Shown: positions 10,813 to 23,723 of the stretch, one piece after another
How the letters are laid out: the number at the start of each line of letters is the position of its first letter
Numbering within the stretch: the stretch's first letter is position 1
Source of the DNA: Cavenderia fasciculata
Lineage: Eukaryota; Evosea; Eumycetozoa; Acytosteliales; Cavenderiaceae
DNA length: 64,000 bases
Direction of reading: 5' to 3'
NCBI RefSeq assembly: GCF_000203815.1
Contig: NW_004457624.1
Coordinates: forward strand, 1,488,001-1,552,000
Program-made: the position numbers and the translations under genes
Notes under the pieces: model-generated
What the model was told of the DNA's origin: nothing
Seen by the model: only the letters and a program-made list of their open reading frames with translations
Database searches by the model: none

Positions 10813-11592
10813 TTATTCTTGTCTGTCATCATCAAGAAGGATAGACTTTGGAAATTCTAAATTAAAATGATTAAAGATGGATTGAACACGATCGACATCT
10901 GGAATATTGTCGTTGTTGCTGACTGTTAGATCCCACTTTTGACTGTCGTAAAAGTCTACACTATCTTCCATCCACTTGTATTCATGTTCACCGTAGAGAC
11001 GACGAGACGGTTCACGTGCCAATCTCTTTTCGATACGATCCCACAACATGTTCTTTGATACCTTGAGATAGACTGTTCTAATATCAATGTCTGCATACTT
11101 TCGAAGTTCCTCGATTTGAATACGAATCACTGGATCCAATAATCTTCCATGGTCACGAGCATATAATACTGCCGAGTATGGTGATCTATCTGCTATATAA
11201 ACTGTTGAAAGTGGTTGTTTACTATTACTATTACTGGTACTATTATTATTATTTACATTATTTGTTGTGTTATTGTTATTGGTTGTGTTATTATGTGATT
11301 CAAAGGTATGTTTATTTTTAATATGCATAACTCTTTGCATCCAATTACTGATCCAAACGGTTTCCATCGTCAAACTTTGTGGTGGTATGCCACTAAACGA
11401 TGGCATATCGAGGAATGCTTCGTCTAGAATCTTTACTCCATGTTTTGATAGATATTTACATAGTTCTGTCTTACCTGACCCTATTTATAGTAGTAGTAGT
11501 AATAATTAATGAGTGTCAGTATCAATATATGATGTTAATGTTATATTATGAAACATACCATGACAACCCTCTAAACAAATAACAGTAATCAT
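10813..11592 (-). CDS. Small P-loop kinase-like NTPase
   Basis: Two exons (11592-11559 and 11480-10813) give 233 residues. The intron splits the Walker A motif: exon 1 ends in LEGCHG and exon 2 continues SGKTELCKYL, so GCHGSGKT appears only after splicing. DEAFLDMP follows, then an Asn-rich insert (about residues 60-85), then a kinase-like core with IADRSPYSAVLYA and a basic lid stretch (RIEKRLAREPSRRLYGE). The layout resembles deoxynucleoside, thymidylate and AAA_28-type kinases, where DRS near a hydrophobic strand and an Arg-rich lid contact substrate and phosphate. The substrate is not known. The poly-Asn insert is typical of dictyostelid proteins and probably loops out. Confidence 0.65.
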
Positions 11593-13006
11593 TCTTTTTA
11601 ATTGATTCATGTAATAATGATGATAATAATTGAATGAATCGATTCGTTTGTCTCTCTGTGTTATCTAGTAATTAATTCGTCGTATTGATTAAATTAAGTT
11701 TGCGCGCTTTATTTCCCTCATAATTCAAAAAACTAAAGAATTGTCGTTTGGCACTCGTTCTTATCATTCATGCACACCGTACTGATCGATGTCATGATAC
11801 AATCATTGATGATCTCCCAGCGAGATGGTGGTCAACACATCCAGCAGAGAACGCTAATAAAAAAAAAAACAAGTAGATCAGCTTTGTGTTACTCGAATAG
11901 TAGGTACTTGTTTGTTCATCACTGATTACTAAAGTTAAGTTTAGTTTAGAGGTTCCCTATTTATCAATGTTCAATAAAGAGTGAGTAGTAGTATTTCGAA
12001 TCATATTCTATATATCGATTCTATTTATAAATTCGTTAATATTATGTGTTGGTATTTATAAATATACCAATATCATCATTATAAACAACCAGCAAAGATC
12101 TTGCAATAGTTGCAACTATAATTGTTGGATGCCATCAATCCATGCATGCTTGCATTGGCAGTGGGAAAACACGATTGCGCATTGTCGGGAAAAACGAATG
12201 ATCGATCAATGGTTGGTGCATTTTTGGGAAAGCTTCTTATAGCTTCTTATTCCTTCTTTTGCTCGCGCACCTGCAGTGTGACTGTTGTTATTGCACAAGA
12301 ACACTGTGATCATATGGATCAAGGTTCATAGATATTCTTTTATTCTTTTCTATCTTGTGTGTAGCTATTCTTGTTCTTATTCATTCTTATTATTCAATTA
12401 ATAGGGAAAGTAAAGATCAAGTCAACAGCAATCACCACCACCAACAACAATCAGATACTACCTACTACACCCAGTACGACCTAACAGATAGACCACCAAC
12501 AACAAACAGACAAATCTCCATCTCCCATTCTTTAGAATTCTTTTGATATCTTACACAACACCTCCTTCCCATTCACACCCACAACAACAAACAACAAACA
12601 ACAATAGATCATTGTCATAATTATTCTTAATTGGATGATATTATTACAACAACAACATACAATATAGTTAGTCAATCACCCATTCATCTTCTTTCATCTT
12701 CACACTCTCTCATTGTTATAGATAGATAGATATAATATTATAATAATACATTGCGCAATTATAATTACACACAACACAACACATTAAATTATTATAATAA
12801 CCAGTCAGTCAAACAAATATATAATCAAAAAGTAAGTAAAGAGCAGCTACGAGATGTGTGAGGAGGGGAAAGGGGGAAAACGAAACACTCGCAAATCCAT
12901 ATCAATTTTGTCCAAAGAAGGGAATATCAGTGGATCAAAACACAGACGGAAATCAAACTACACACACATATCTATATCTCACTCACCACATTAAGAATGA
13001 CAATAA

Positions 13007-13040
<34 letters not shown>

Positions 13041-13759
13041 TGATAACGCCAATGTCGAATGGCGTACACACTTACACACACATATACATCTCATCGTTTT
13101 CCACATCTTTCATTAATAAACATTGTAGATTGACATAATACAGTCAGCCAGTCGTCCGTCCATCATGATGTTTTATAAATATGGACGACGATGATGATGG
13201 ATTAGATAATATAATCCAAGTTGAGTTGGCTCCAACTCTTTTTACAATCAATTATTTCAAAGTTTTTAAAAAACAATATTATTATTATTATTATTGTTTG
13301 TTGAGAGGTATATAAACCAAAAACACTCCTTTATTTTAATATCTTCTTATATAACACACCTGATCCATCTATCCATCATCACTATTACTATCAATACCCC
13401 AATCCATCTCTTCCCTTTAAACCCAACACCTCTATATTATTTGATTTGCATTGCCATTCAATTAATTGTAGTTTTAGTCATTTAAATCTCAACATCAATC
13501 AACGATAACGATAACCACTGCTATAAAACATTTAAATGCTTGCTATTGCTATTGTCAAAACTACAACCAATTGCTATAAATCATTAATCGATTAAATAAT
13601 AATAATAATAATAATAATAGTAGACATTTACTATTATTAATTATTTATTTATTTATTTATTTATTTCCATAAATATTTATATATAATTAACAAATTAATT
13701 AATTTAAATATTTAATTTTAGTGGTAGCAGTTACTGAATCTTCAACTTCAACAACAACG
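11593..13759. other. Long leader/intergenic region before the MFS gene
   Basis: No credible ORF is present. The region includes a less AT-rich patch at about 12060-12320, CA-rich and CAACAA-rich stretches, an (ATT)n tract at about 13009-13038, and a donor-like GTAAGTAAAG near 12831. A clean polypyrimidine-TTTTAG acceptor sits at 13715-13721, immediately before the MFS start region. Together these suggest a 5'-UTR intron of about 0.9 kb, but transcript data would be needed. Confidence 0.45.
13009..13038. repeat. (ATT)n microsatellite
   Basis: About ten ATT units in non-coding DNA upstream of the MFS gene. Confidence 0.8.
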
Positions 13760-15644
13760 ATGGGAGTCAAATCAGATTTGGCAACCTTTTTTACTTCATA
13801 TGTATCATGTAAAGTGATATACTTTTTGGAATTTGCATTCCTTTCATGTTTTCTACCATATATAACTATATACCTAAAGGTTGGCGCAATGATGGAGCCA
13901 TGGTATATCGGCATCTTGACGAGTTTAATTCCATTCATGTCTTTTATATTCACACCCCTATGGACACTGGTCACCGACAAGTACAACAATCATCGAGTCG
14001 TATTGATTGTATCGTGTCTCATGACTGGTCTATTCCTTGGTCTACTCTTACTCGTTGGTTCCAACGTCATAGGAGTATTTTTCGCAACTCTGTGCTATGC
14101 AATTGCAGCTTCCCCCATTAGCGCATTAATCGATTTCCTTGTCATCCAAAAATTAGATACCGATCGTCAAATGTAAGAAAATACAAACAAACAAACAAAC
14201 AAACAAAATATTCATTAATAATTATATATTCTAATTATAATTATATGTTTATTCTCTCTGTTTCTATTTTAGGTATGGACAACAAAGATTATGGGGAGCT
14301 ATAAGTTGGGGTATTATATCATTTACAACTGGATATTTAATTGATATATTTGAAAATATACATCTTATCATTTATTGTTATATATTGTGGATGTTGGTAT
14401 TTGTGACGGTGGTATTTTTCCTAAACTTCAAGTCAACCACTGCCAAACTATTCCAACAAATTAAAAACCTCGAAGTCATTGACTCGTCCAAGAATCTTCT
14501 CAACCTTTTATCGACCAACATCCATTCGTCGATCAGTAATAACAATAGTGCCAATAGTAGTAATAGTGACCTCTCAACGATTGGATCGGGAGTGTCAACA
14601 CCAAACATGAACCAAGAGGAGGAATATGGACATCATCGTCTATCTCCAACTTCATCATCTTCTTCAACTTCTTCATTATCGAGTGCATTTGAAGAAGGAG
14701 GAGGAGAAGACAGACGTCCACAAATGGTTGTTGAAATTACAACAGCCACAATGATGGAAGATAGCGATATGACAAAGAAACAACAAAAGAGATCATTATT
14801 GGAAGAGAGTGAGAAGATGGATATGGAAGATATAGATATACTTGATGGTGCTGATGAAAGTGGACTGACTGGCGAGTCAGATAATAACAAAGTATCAATG
14901 AGAGTAGTATTGAAAGGTGTCATTCACAACACACCATTTATGCTATTTCTATTTGCCATTATGATATCTGGTATGGCACAAACTATTATATCCAACTTTT
15001 TATTTCTCTTTCTCAAAGATCATCTTCAAGCAAGTACTATTTTGCTCGGTGCCACCCTACCATTCACAGTCATCATGGAATTACCCTTTTTCTTTTTCGG
15101 AAAGGTATTGCTCGAACGAATTGGTGTCAAGTGGATGATTGCAATTGGTCATATTGCCTTTATCGTCCGTCTCGTCGCCTATAATATATTTACTATCCCA
15201 GGTATCTCCCCGTGGTGGGTTATGCCTATCGAGACACTCCACGGTGTCGCCTTTGCTGCCATCTGGACTGCAGGTATTGAATACTCGTCACTCATGGCCG
15301 AGAAGGGATACCAAGCCACCTACCAAGGTATTTTTGCGTCGATCAATGGTGGTTTGGGGTCTGGTCTCGGATCGATCATAGGAGGATTCATCTATCAACA
15401 TATTGGTCCATTTGCACTGTGGCGATTTGCAGCATGTGCCACAACAATGAGTCTAGTCATATTCCTCATTACAAGCATCTATTTTAATCCCGACAAGATT
15501 AGCAAGAAATTCCAACACGTTGAAGGGTCTTCAACCTTTGACCAAGAAGCAGAAGAAGATAACATACAATTAGAACCATACCAAACAAGAGGAGAAGGAG
15601 GAGTACACGACAACCAACACGATGACGAAGAGCTCAAAGTTTAA
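13760..15644 (+). CDS. Major facilitator superfamily transporter (MFSD6/MFS_1-like)
   Basis: Exons 13760-14172 and 14273-15644 give 594 residues. The intron splits the ATG codon of QMYGQQRLWG, the family motif of MFS_1-like and MFSD6-type carriers, after TM4. About six transmembrane helices precede a long polar loop (roughly residues 180-330) rich in Asn, Ser and Glu; about six helices follow, then an acidic tail. It should sit in the plasma or an internal membrane and move a small solute by symport or facilitated diffusion. The substrate cannot be read from sequence. I take the ATG at 13760 as the start. The frame is open a little further up, to a splice-acceptor-like AG at 13720-13721, so an upstream exon is possible. 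Confidence 0.85.
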
Positions 15645-15898
15645 ACAAGAATGAATAAATAACCCCCCTTTTTTCAGAGGCATTACTAATAATAATAGTA
15701 TATAATATTATAATATATAATATAATATATAATATAGTATAGTATATAATATAATATAATAACATACAGTAATTAAGTTTGATTTGATTTAAATCGATGC
15801 TCTAAATGTTTTCAAATTTCAATCAGTCCTTGAAAAGGTTTAATACCTGAATCTGACTGATTCTTTTATTATTATTTATTTATTTATGATACAATACA

Positions 15899-18800
15899 AT
15901 GAAGAAGAAGAAAATAAAGAACCAACTACAATCTACTACTTCTACTTCTACTACTAGTAGTACTTCTACTACTCCTGTAGTATCACAGACAACAACAACA
16001 ACAACAACAACAACAGCTACTGCTCAACAACAACAACAACATGAAGAGGAAGAAGAAAATGAAGAAGGTTCAGTGTTGTTTCAAATCATTAGACCAGATT
16101 TTACATATGATGATTATCATCAAATGGTTGGTTCGATAGACACATCAAAGCATATGGGATCAATGGAAATGCTCGTCGAAGGAGAGGCATTACATCTATG
16201 TAATGTGTTTGAGGTATTGGTGGAAGAGGGATTTTGTCAACCTGACCCTGCCCCGCTTAGTTCATTGTTCCTCATGTGCTCAAGTCTTAATCTTTCAGAT
16301 ACACTCGATGAAAATGAGTTTAGACAAACTTACAAGTTGTAAGTAACTTTTATAATATAGAATGAAGATAAACTAACCTTTTCTCTCTCTCTCTCTCTCT
16401 ATCTCTAGAGAAGATTCACATTTTTATGATAACATTCAAATACTTCAAGAGATGGACAAGAAAGCATTATTCAAAATCATTCTGATGCATGCTTGTTTAA
16501 TGAGTGACACGTTGTTGAAATTCATAGCAGTGTTTTTACCCTACATTGCTCCAAAACTGATTTATGAGGTGGTATTTGGTTTATATTATCTACCTACCAT
16601 TGTAACGGTTATCCGTTTTGAAGAGGTCACCAGAGAATACCGTCAAGAATTGATTCAAGTCTTGGTTAATGCAAATCATCGTAATTTGTGGAGTTGTATT
16701 GTAAGAAGAAAGACAACACTATGATGATAATGATGATGATGGTACTGATTTGTTAATTTAATTTTTTTTTTGAACTTAGGGTCAAGTAAAAGTAGAAAGC
16801 TTATTAGATCATAGGAAACACAAGTGCCCGTATTATATAGCAACTACAGGTGTATTGTACAATAGACAGACGAAATTGGAGATGAGATTGACAGCAAGAG
16901 AGTTTGAACTTTGTCTCAAGTTATTGCCACCTTCCGACACCAAGTTTAAAAAGGGAGAGAAATCAACCAATCTCTTCCTAGGAGTTGACCTTCAACCAAT
17001 CGATCATGCCATCAGACTGGGCGATATCCAATTGATTAAGGACATTATCGACTATAATCCAGAACTCCTCAAGACTGGTTGTGTCATTTTTTCGTGCGTC
17101 GTCTTTGCCAAACCAGATATACTGGCACTCATTATCCGCTCTGCTCCAGAGCTGGCCAAAAACCCACCAACCGGGTCGTCCAATTACACAATCGAAGAGT
17201 TGTGTGTCCATTTTTGTTGCGGAGAAATGCTGCGGATGCTCTACCACGCAGGACTCGAGGTTGAAAAGATTCGACGTCATCGAGTAACAGAAAAAAGACA
17301 TCTTTTGACATCGACTACGATTAACAACCGTGACATTTTGACGATGGAGGTGCTCTTTCAGCGTCCTACCCCTATCCTCTTTAAAATATCGGCCACTGAC
17401 TTTTGCCAGCTCATTACAGATACCGAGGTACTGGCCTATCAAGTCTTACTACATTTGCACACGGTACGAAGAATGCGCATACCTCCCTTTCTATCCGAAA
17501 TACACACAGAACCAGGATCCAAACTGCCAACTCTTGCTTTTGCAACTTCTCCTCTTATAGCCGGCTTTTTAATCAGTCTTTATCCAGAAGCCGCCACTGT
17601 CACGTTTACACCAAAAGATTTTATCGAATTTGCCCCTCATTTACAGCCGTACTCGGCCCCCCTCAATGTTGTTGGTCTCAATATTACAAATCATAGATTC
17701 GAACTGGCTAAATACATCCTGTTAAAATACCCGGTCAACACATTTTTGGATCCCTTTGTTTGCCAAACCCTGGCGACCGATGCATCTGTCTTTGGCAAAG
17801 ACTCACAAGAATTGGCTCCATGGATTGCATTTGCAAAAAAGAAAAATTTGTCGATTATTGATGATTTGGTCAAAGGTTGGGGTAAGGAATTAAGTGTTGG
17901 AGGCGGAGGAGGAGGAGGAGGACCAAAAAAGAAAAAAAAAGTTACAAACAAACAAAAACAAAAAGAAAATGAAAAAGAAAAAGAAAAAGAAAAAGAAAAT
18001 GTAACAACCAACAACAACAAAAAAGATACGATGGCGAACAATAATGTAAAGAAAAAGGATGATAATCAAATCAGTAAAAGTTTAAATCCAGAATCAACCA
18101 GTACAACTACGACAACTTCAACAACTGCAAAAATTGAAATTGATCAATGTCAAATATGTTTTAAAGAAATACCATTGTCTGAAATGAACTCTCACTATGA
18201 CACTCAACATTTTAAAGATCAAGACAAACAAAAGAAAAAGGAATCAACACCTAAAAATCAACCACCTGTAGTATCTCCTTCTAAACCACTTCTTCAAATT
18301 AAACCAGATCCAATAGTATCACCAACGAATCAAAAAGCCAACCAATCTTCACCCAACTCAAAACAAATCAATGTCAACAAGGTAAAAGTTGATAAGAAAC
18401 AACAACAAGAAGAATTATTAAAGCGATACAATATTGTTGAAAGTGAATTGGATCGTACAGTTGGTAAATTTAAATTTAGTAGAAAGGAAAAATATATTGT
18501 CGGACGTGGTAGCAATGGTACATTGGTATATATGGGAATGTGGAGCGAATTCAAAGTGCCTGTTGCCATTAAACAAATGCACAAGGCATTTAACGAAACT
18601 GGTCGTGTGGCAGAGGAAATCGATCTCATGATCAAACTGTCAAATGAACTGGGATCCTCAAATATGGTTCGATACATTGACAAGGAGGAAGACGACTTGT
18701 TCTTTTATCTTGGTGTCAGTCTCTGCGATTGCTCACTACAAGAAATGTATGAAAACCCAGATGCACCCGCCCACATTCAACAACAAAGAATGCAAATCGA

Positions 18801-19695
18801 TAAAATGGCTGCTATCAAAGATATGATTAGCGGCGTAACATTCCTTCACCAACACAATGTTGTACACAATGATTTAAATCCACGTAATATCTTGCTCAAA
18901 GAAGGTCGGTTGTTAATCTCTGATATGGGTTTGAGCAAGATGCTGTCGGTCGATAGTTCATTCTCTCTTACTCATTCACCCACTGGAACGGGTGGATACC
19001 ACCCCGCTGAGATTATCACCGGACAGCGCAAGACAAAGTCTGTGGATATCTTTTCACTTGGGTGTCTCATTTGCTATGTACTTGGTGATGGCAAGAGCCA
19101 TCCATTTGGCAATGACAAGTGGATGCGTATGAGTCGTATCATGAACGACCAACCAAACGTGTCCGAGGCACTACCCAACGCAAACAAAGAAACAATCGAT
19201 CTAATCTCTCAGATGGTTCTTAAAAACCCTGATAGTCGATCCACTATCGAGGCAGTTGCCAAACATCCATTCTTTTGGACGACACAACAAAAAATGGTAT
19301 TCATCGACACTAGTTGTCAAGCATCGAAATCATCGCTTTGGAATGGTCTTGGTATCACACTCAAGGACACTGTCGACCCTTCACTCAAAACATGGGGCAC
19401 GCAAATCGACAAGAACCTCTTACAATTCCTCGAACAAAATGTAAAAAAACCCTACAACTTTGAGAGTGTCAAGGATCTAATCCGATGCATTAGAAACTGT
19501 CTACAACATTTCCAAGATATTAAACTCGTCAACAATAGACAACAATATTTCGAGAGTTCTGAAACTACATTCCAATATTTCGACTCCCTTTTCCCTCATT
19601 TGGTTATCAATCTCTACATCAAATTTAGATCAAATCCAAATTTTTTAAAATCAAATGTACAAACCAATTTACCTTCATTCTTTGGAAACATATAA
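15899..19695 (+). CDS. IRE1-like (irl-type) soluble kinase with KEN RNase domain
   Basis: Exons 15899-16338, 16409-16700 and 16780-19695 give 1215 residues. A Thr/Gln/Glu low-complexity start is followed by a helical N-terminal region of about 550 residues with faint repeat character, a Gly8 and Lys/Glu linker, and a short Cys2-His2 finger near residue 700 (CQICFKEIP...HYDTQH). The kinase domain begins near 805, with GRGSNGTLVY and VAIKQMHK. A C-terminal KEN domain follows (about 1110-1215). There is no signal peptide, lumenal sensor or TM segment, as in the D. discoideum irlA-F family. The catalytic loop reads VVHNDLNPRN instead of HRDLKPxN, and DFG is DMG. The KEN helix IRNCLQHF keeps Arg, Asn and His at the positions that catalyse RNA cleavage in Ire1. 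A cytosolic RNase regulated by nucleotide binding is plausible. Confidence 0.85.
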
Positions 19696-20090
19696 ATATA
19701 TTGTAATATTTCCCAAAATCAAATAGAATAAATGTATATATTATTTTATTCATTAAAAAAAAGAGAAAAGAGAATTCTAATTCTTTTTAAATATGGAATA
19801 TTCCATATATATTTGTTTAATTTTTATCATTGATATAATGTTAAAAAAAAAAAAAGTAATACATATATCTGATTTAAATATTATATTATATATATTATAT
19901 TATTTGTCAGGTAGAGGTTTACGATAAAAGGTGAAATGTAATAAATGATTATTTATCACATTTTAATCCATTTTCCATTATTCCATTTTTTTGTTAGAAT
20001 TATTATTATTATTATTATTATTACTATTTACTATTCTTTCTCTTTTGTATATATATGTTAATACCGCATAGTGTTGATGATTATTTTTTT
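19696..20090. other. Convergent 3' spacer
   Basis: Very AT-rich spacer between two convergent genes, with A and T homopolymers and an (ATT)n run at about 19998-20022. Nothing else is seen. Confidence 0.6.
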
Positions 20091-21365
20091 CTAGACTTGA
20101 TAAATTTTAACTACTTTTTTAATTGGACCACGACAAATTGGACAACGATCCACCTTTTGGGCACAAATTAAACAATTTGCCATATGTCCACAGTCCAACA
20201 ATACTGTATCAATTTTGTTTTCAAAACATATTTTACAAATATTATTATTATTATTATTGGTTGTACTTGTTGAACTGGTTGTACCATCATTGGTGTTGTT
20301 ATTATCTATTATTTCATGTTTGTAAATAGTTGGAGAACTTGATCCATCACCACTTGAATAATTAATAGATACTCCACCACCAAGTAAAGGTTGGTATGTA
20401 TTGTGAACATTTCGTCTAAGACATCTTCCAAAAAATCGACTGGCACTATAAATACATCCAGCAACACAAATAAACATTAAAATGGTTCCAAATAATGTTG
20501 AAAAGAATATTATTAAATTAACTAAAAGAAAGAAATATTAGAATATTAGAATCTAAATTCAAAATGGTTGATTGTTTTTCTATTTGTTTTTATACATTAC
20601 AAGTTGAATGTGAACCATTATCAGAATAGACACCACAAGCATATTTTGATTTGAGATAGATTGATGTATTACAATCCTCTGATTCGACATTGATTACTTG
20701 ATAATCTGTAGATTCATCGCAAAGTAATACGACGCTTGTGTTGAAATCCTGAGTCTTGACACAAGGTTGTCCAAAGTACCACAATGTGAAGCCTGATAAT
20801 CCATTGTTTGAATAGGTTAGTGTAGAACCATAGGCAAGAGAATAGGTAGAGCCATCTGAATTGACTTGACACACTACATTGTCATTAGGACATGGTGATG
20901 TATAATTTAGACATAAATTGATATAAAAAGTTGAATTGTTATGTTGAAAAGAAAGTAATGAACTAAATGATGAGAGAGAGAGATTTTGTTTGTTCAAAAA
21001 ATTAATAAATATAATTATATTTTCAAAAAAATAAAAGATATCAACTTTACTTACTATCTTAAAGGTGTAAGATCAAAAGTAACATCATCCAATGTCAGAG
21101 CAGTTGAACATATATCTGTATAAATATGATTGTTTCCACTATCGTCATCGTTAAAGGGATTATTACTATTATGTATTGAAATTTCTTTATTGTTGTTGTT
21201 ATGTTGATCCAAGTCTCTATACACTTGCTTTTCATATTCTTTGGATGGTCCCAATTCTCTTGCTTCTCCTAAACCCACCAACCATAAACAATTTATAATC
21301 GATAACAACAAAAGTAAAAGTAATAATCTAGTTGGCAGAATTATATTATTCATTTTCCTATCCAT
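20091..21365 (-). CDS. Signal peptide-MRH domain-TM-RING finger protein
   Basis: Minus-strand exons 21365-21055, 20962-20601 and 20521-20091 give 367 residues. Residues 1-35 are a signal peptide with an eight-leucine core. Residues of about 80-220 match a mannose-6-phosphate-receptor-homology fold: a DVTFDLTPL strand, FYINLCLNY, regularly spaced cysteines, GLSGFTLWYFGQPC, TSVVLLCDES, and a final EDCNTSIYLKSKYAC. One TM helix follows (about 225-250). After a basic stop-transfer and an Asn/Thr linker comes a C-terminal C3HC4 RING (about 320-358: CKICFENK...DCGHMANC...CPICRG). The lumenal half would bind glycan or a partner, and the cytosolic RING would recruit an E2. The MRH sugar-contact Arg and Glu are not evident. 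The splice phases restore the frame across the TM. Confidence 0.8.
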
Positions 21366-23723
21366 TATTTAATTTAATTTTTAAATCCAATCTTTTGACT
21401 ATCTCCTCCTTTATTTCTTATTATTCTTCTTCTTCTTCTTATTTCTTTGTTATCTGTGTGTATAAGAGTTTGAATGAAAGAAAGAATGAATGAATAAAAT
21501 ATTATGTATGTTTAATGGTTTGAACAACCCCTCCCTTCCCAACCTGTTCTAATTTTTTTTATTAAACCCTCCCACTACATATTAATAAAAAATTTGGAAA
21601 ACAACAACTTCGATAGATCATTCATTCATTCATCCATTCATCTTGTCTTATTCATTACTATATTTTTAATCTCTATACATTTAAAGGGAAGATGAAAGAA
21701 ATATTTGGTTAATAAAATAATTCTAATTTAAATTAACTTTAGTTTAGGGAAATGATTCCAAAAAACCAAAACAAGGATACAAAAAATCGCTTGGAATTGG
21801 ACTCACTGAAAAATCATTTTTTGACTAATCGGGAACGAGCAGCTTGACGATCAATCAATCAAAATCTATATGAGCTCTCACCTTTAGCTGCAAAGAGACT
21901 CTCTTTATCAACCGAATCAACCAAGCGAGATACGATTTGACCGAAGTTCTTAACTCTATGTCTCCAGAGGTGAGAGATAGACAGAGAGCGATAAAATTAG
22001 CCGTTTTAATTAGGAAAGAGAGGGGGGTGGTGTGGATTATTCAAAAAAATTATGTCGTGTTGGTGTTAAATCTCATGTTTTTTTTCTTGCGGAGAGATGA
22101 AACTGTCGACTCTTGCAAAGAATGTCGACTAGTCGATTGTTTGTTGTTAATATATATTCTTTAATTTTTAAATCTTATCTCTCCCTTTCTCTTTCTTTCT
22201 TCTCTTCCTGTATATTATATTTATATTTATATCTTATCTTCACTTCACTCTTCACACCAGTACTCTAGAGTATCAAAATTTATTGTAGGTAGAATAAGTG
22301 ATCAGTAGTATCACTCACTCACTTACTCACAAATAGCAGCATATACGACGGGACAGGGGTATTGATATGACACCACCCTACCCTCTTTACCCAAGAAACC
22401 ATCCTCAGTGAAAAGAAAGACAGAACAAATAATAATAATAACATACTGTGCAAAAGACACCACACCCCTACATCATCCAATTTTACACTCTCACTAGAAT
22501 GTGTGATGCAAATGCGTGATAAAACAGATAGATGGTTTCATCAATCCTCCCTTCATCGACCATCTCTGATAGAAAGATAATAATAATATACTACCATCTA
22601 TCTGTTAATATCACACACATACATAATGGATAATGAATGGAAACCAAGCAAACAAAACAAAAGTGGTAGATGTATGAATGGATGGATGAGATGGTTGATG
22701 AGGATCGAAATCATATGATTTAGAGGATAGAGATAGACAGACAGAGATAGATAGAGGAGAGAGAGAGAATCCTTGTTATTATTATTCTTACCAACACGTT
22801 ACTATAAAAAGAGAAACGTGGAATGGAAGACAAACCGCAAATGCATTTAGGGAACACAGTTGTGTGTGAATGTGTTTGGGGGGTGGTAAATTGGATGGGT
22901 GTGATTGATTGATTGATTGATTGGCAAGTCAGCTGATTGGATAGTTTGATATTTAGTGATTATATATTATAGAAGGAGAGCGAAAAACAATCATAATCAA
23001 TTAATTCTTCAAAAAGGGGATTGTGAGAACACATGTTCCCCATGCCAATATCAACAACAACCAAATAATTAGTTTAAATTTAGGACAATACTAAAATTTA
23101 AAACTAGAGAGAGAGAGAGAGAACAAATAGTACTCTAGATAGTGTTGGGATAATAATTTATTATTATTTGTTTAATCGTAGAATATAGTTGTTGTAACAA
23201 ATAATATATTATATTTATTTATATTTATTTATTTATAAACCATTGCCATCATCATTTACAATTTCCACACACACTCACTCACACACGCACTCAACACTCA
23301 CTACCTATCACCACTGCCTGCCTGGCTGCCAATTTATGATTTAATATCGCCACTCATTCCACAATACATATATATATATATATTATATATATACATAGAT
23401 ACACGCATACTTGCAATCAAACATAAACACAAACACACTCACACACACAATCGATCAAATAAAACAATTATAATAATAAGCAGCATCAAACAAATAATTA
23501 TTTATTGATACCAACACAAAGAAAGAAGAAATAATTATCGACGTCGACATACTACCCCATATATATAAATTCATTCTTTTATTTATCATCATTCAATTAA
23601 TTAATTAATTAATTAATTAACCTTCTGTCCTGTTTCCTAGGAAAACAAGTTGTATTATTTATTATTGTAACAGTAATCAAACCAAACCAAGTACCACTAC
23701 TACTACATAGCTCATAGAAAAAA
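21366..23723. other. Long divergent intergenic region
   Basis: This 2.36-kb stretch separates the MRH-RING gene (minus) from the CaMK-like gene (plus). It has GA-, GATA- and TGAT-type short repeats at 22600-22990, TA-rich and (AATT)n tracts near 23370 and 23600, and acceptor-like TTTCCTAG at 23634-23641 before the kinase start. No coding region of note is seen. Candidate 5'-UTR introns are possible. Confidence 0.5.

Noticed and set aside
12122-12331. 69-codon ORF upstream of the MFS gene
   Set aside because: No recognisable domain and isolated. The patch is only slightly less AT-rich and is better read as leader or non-coding DNA.
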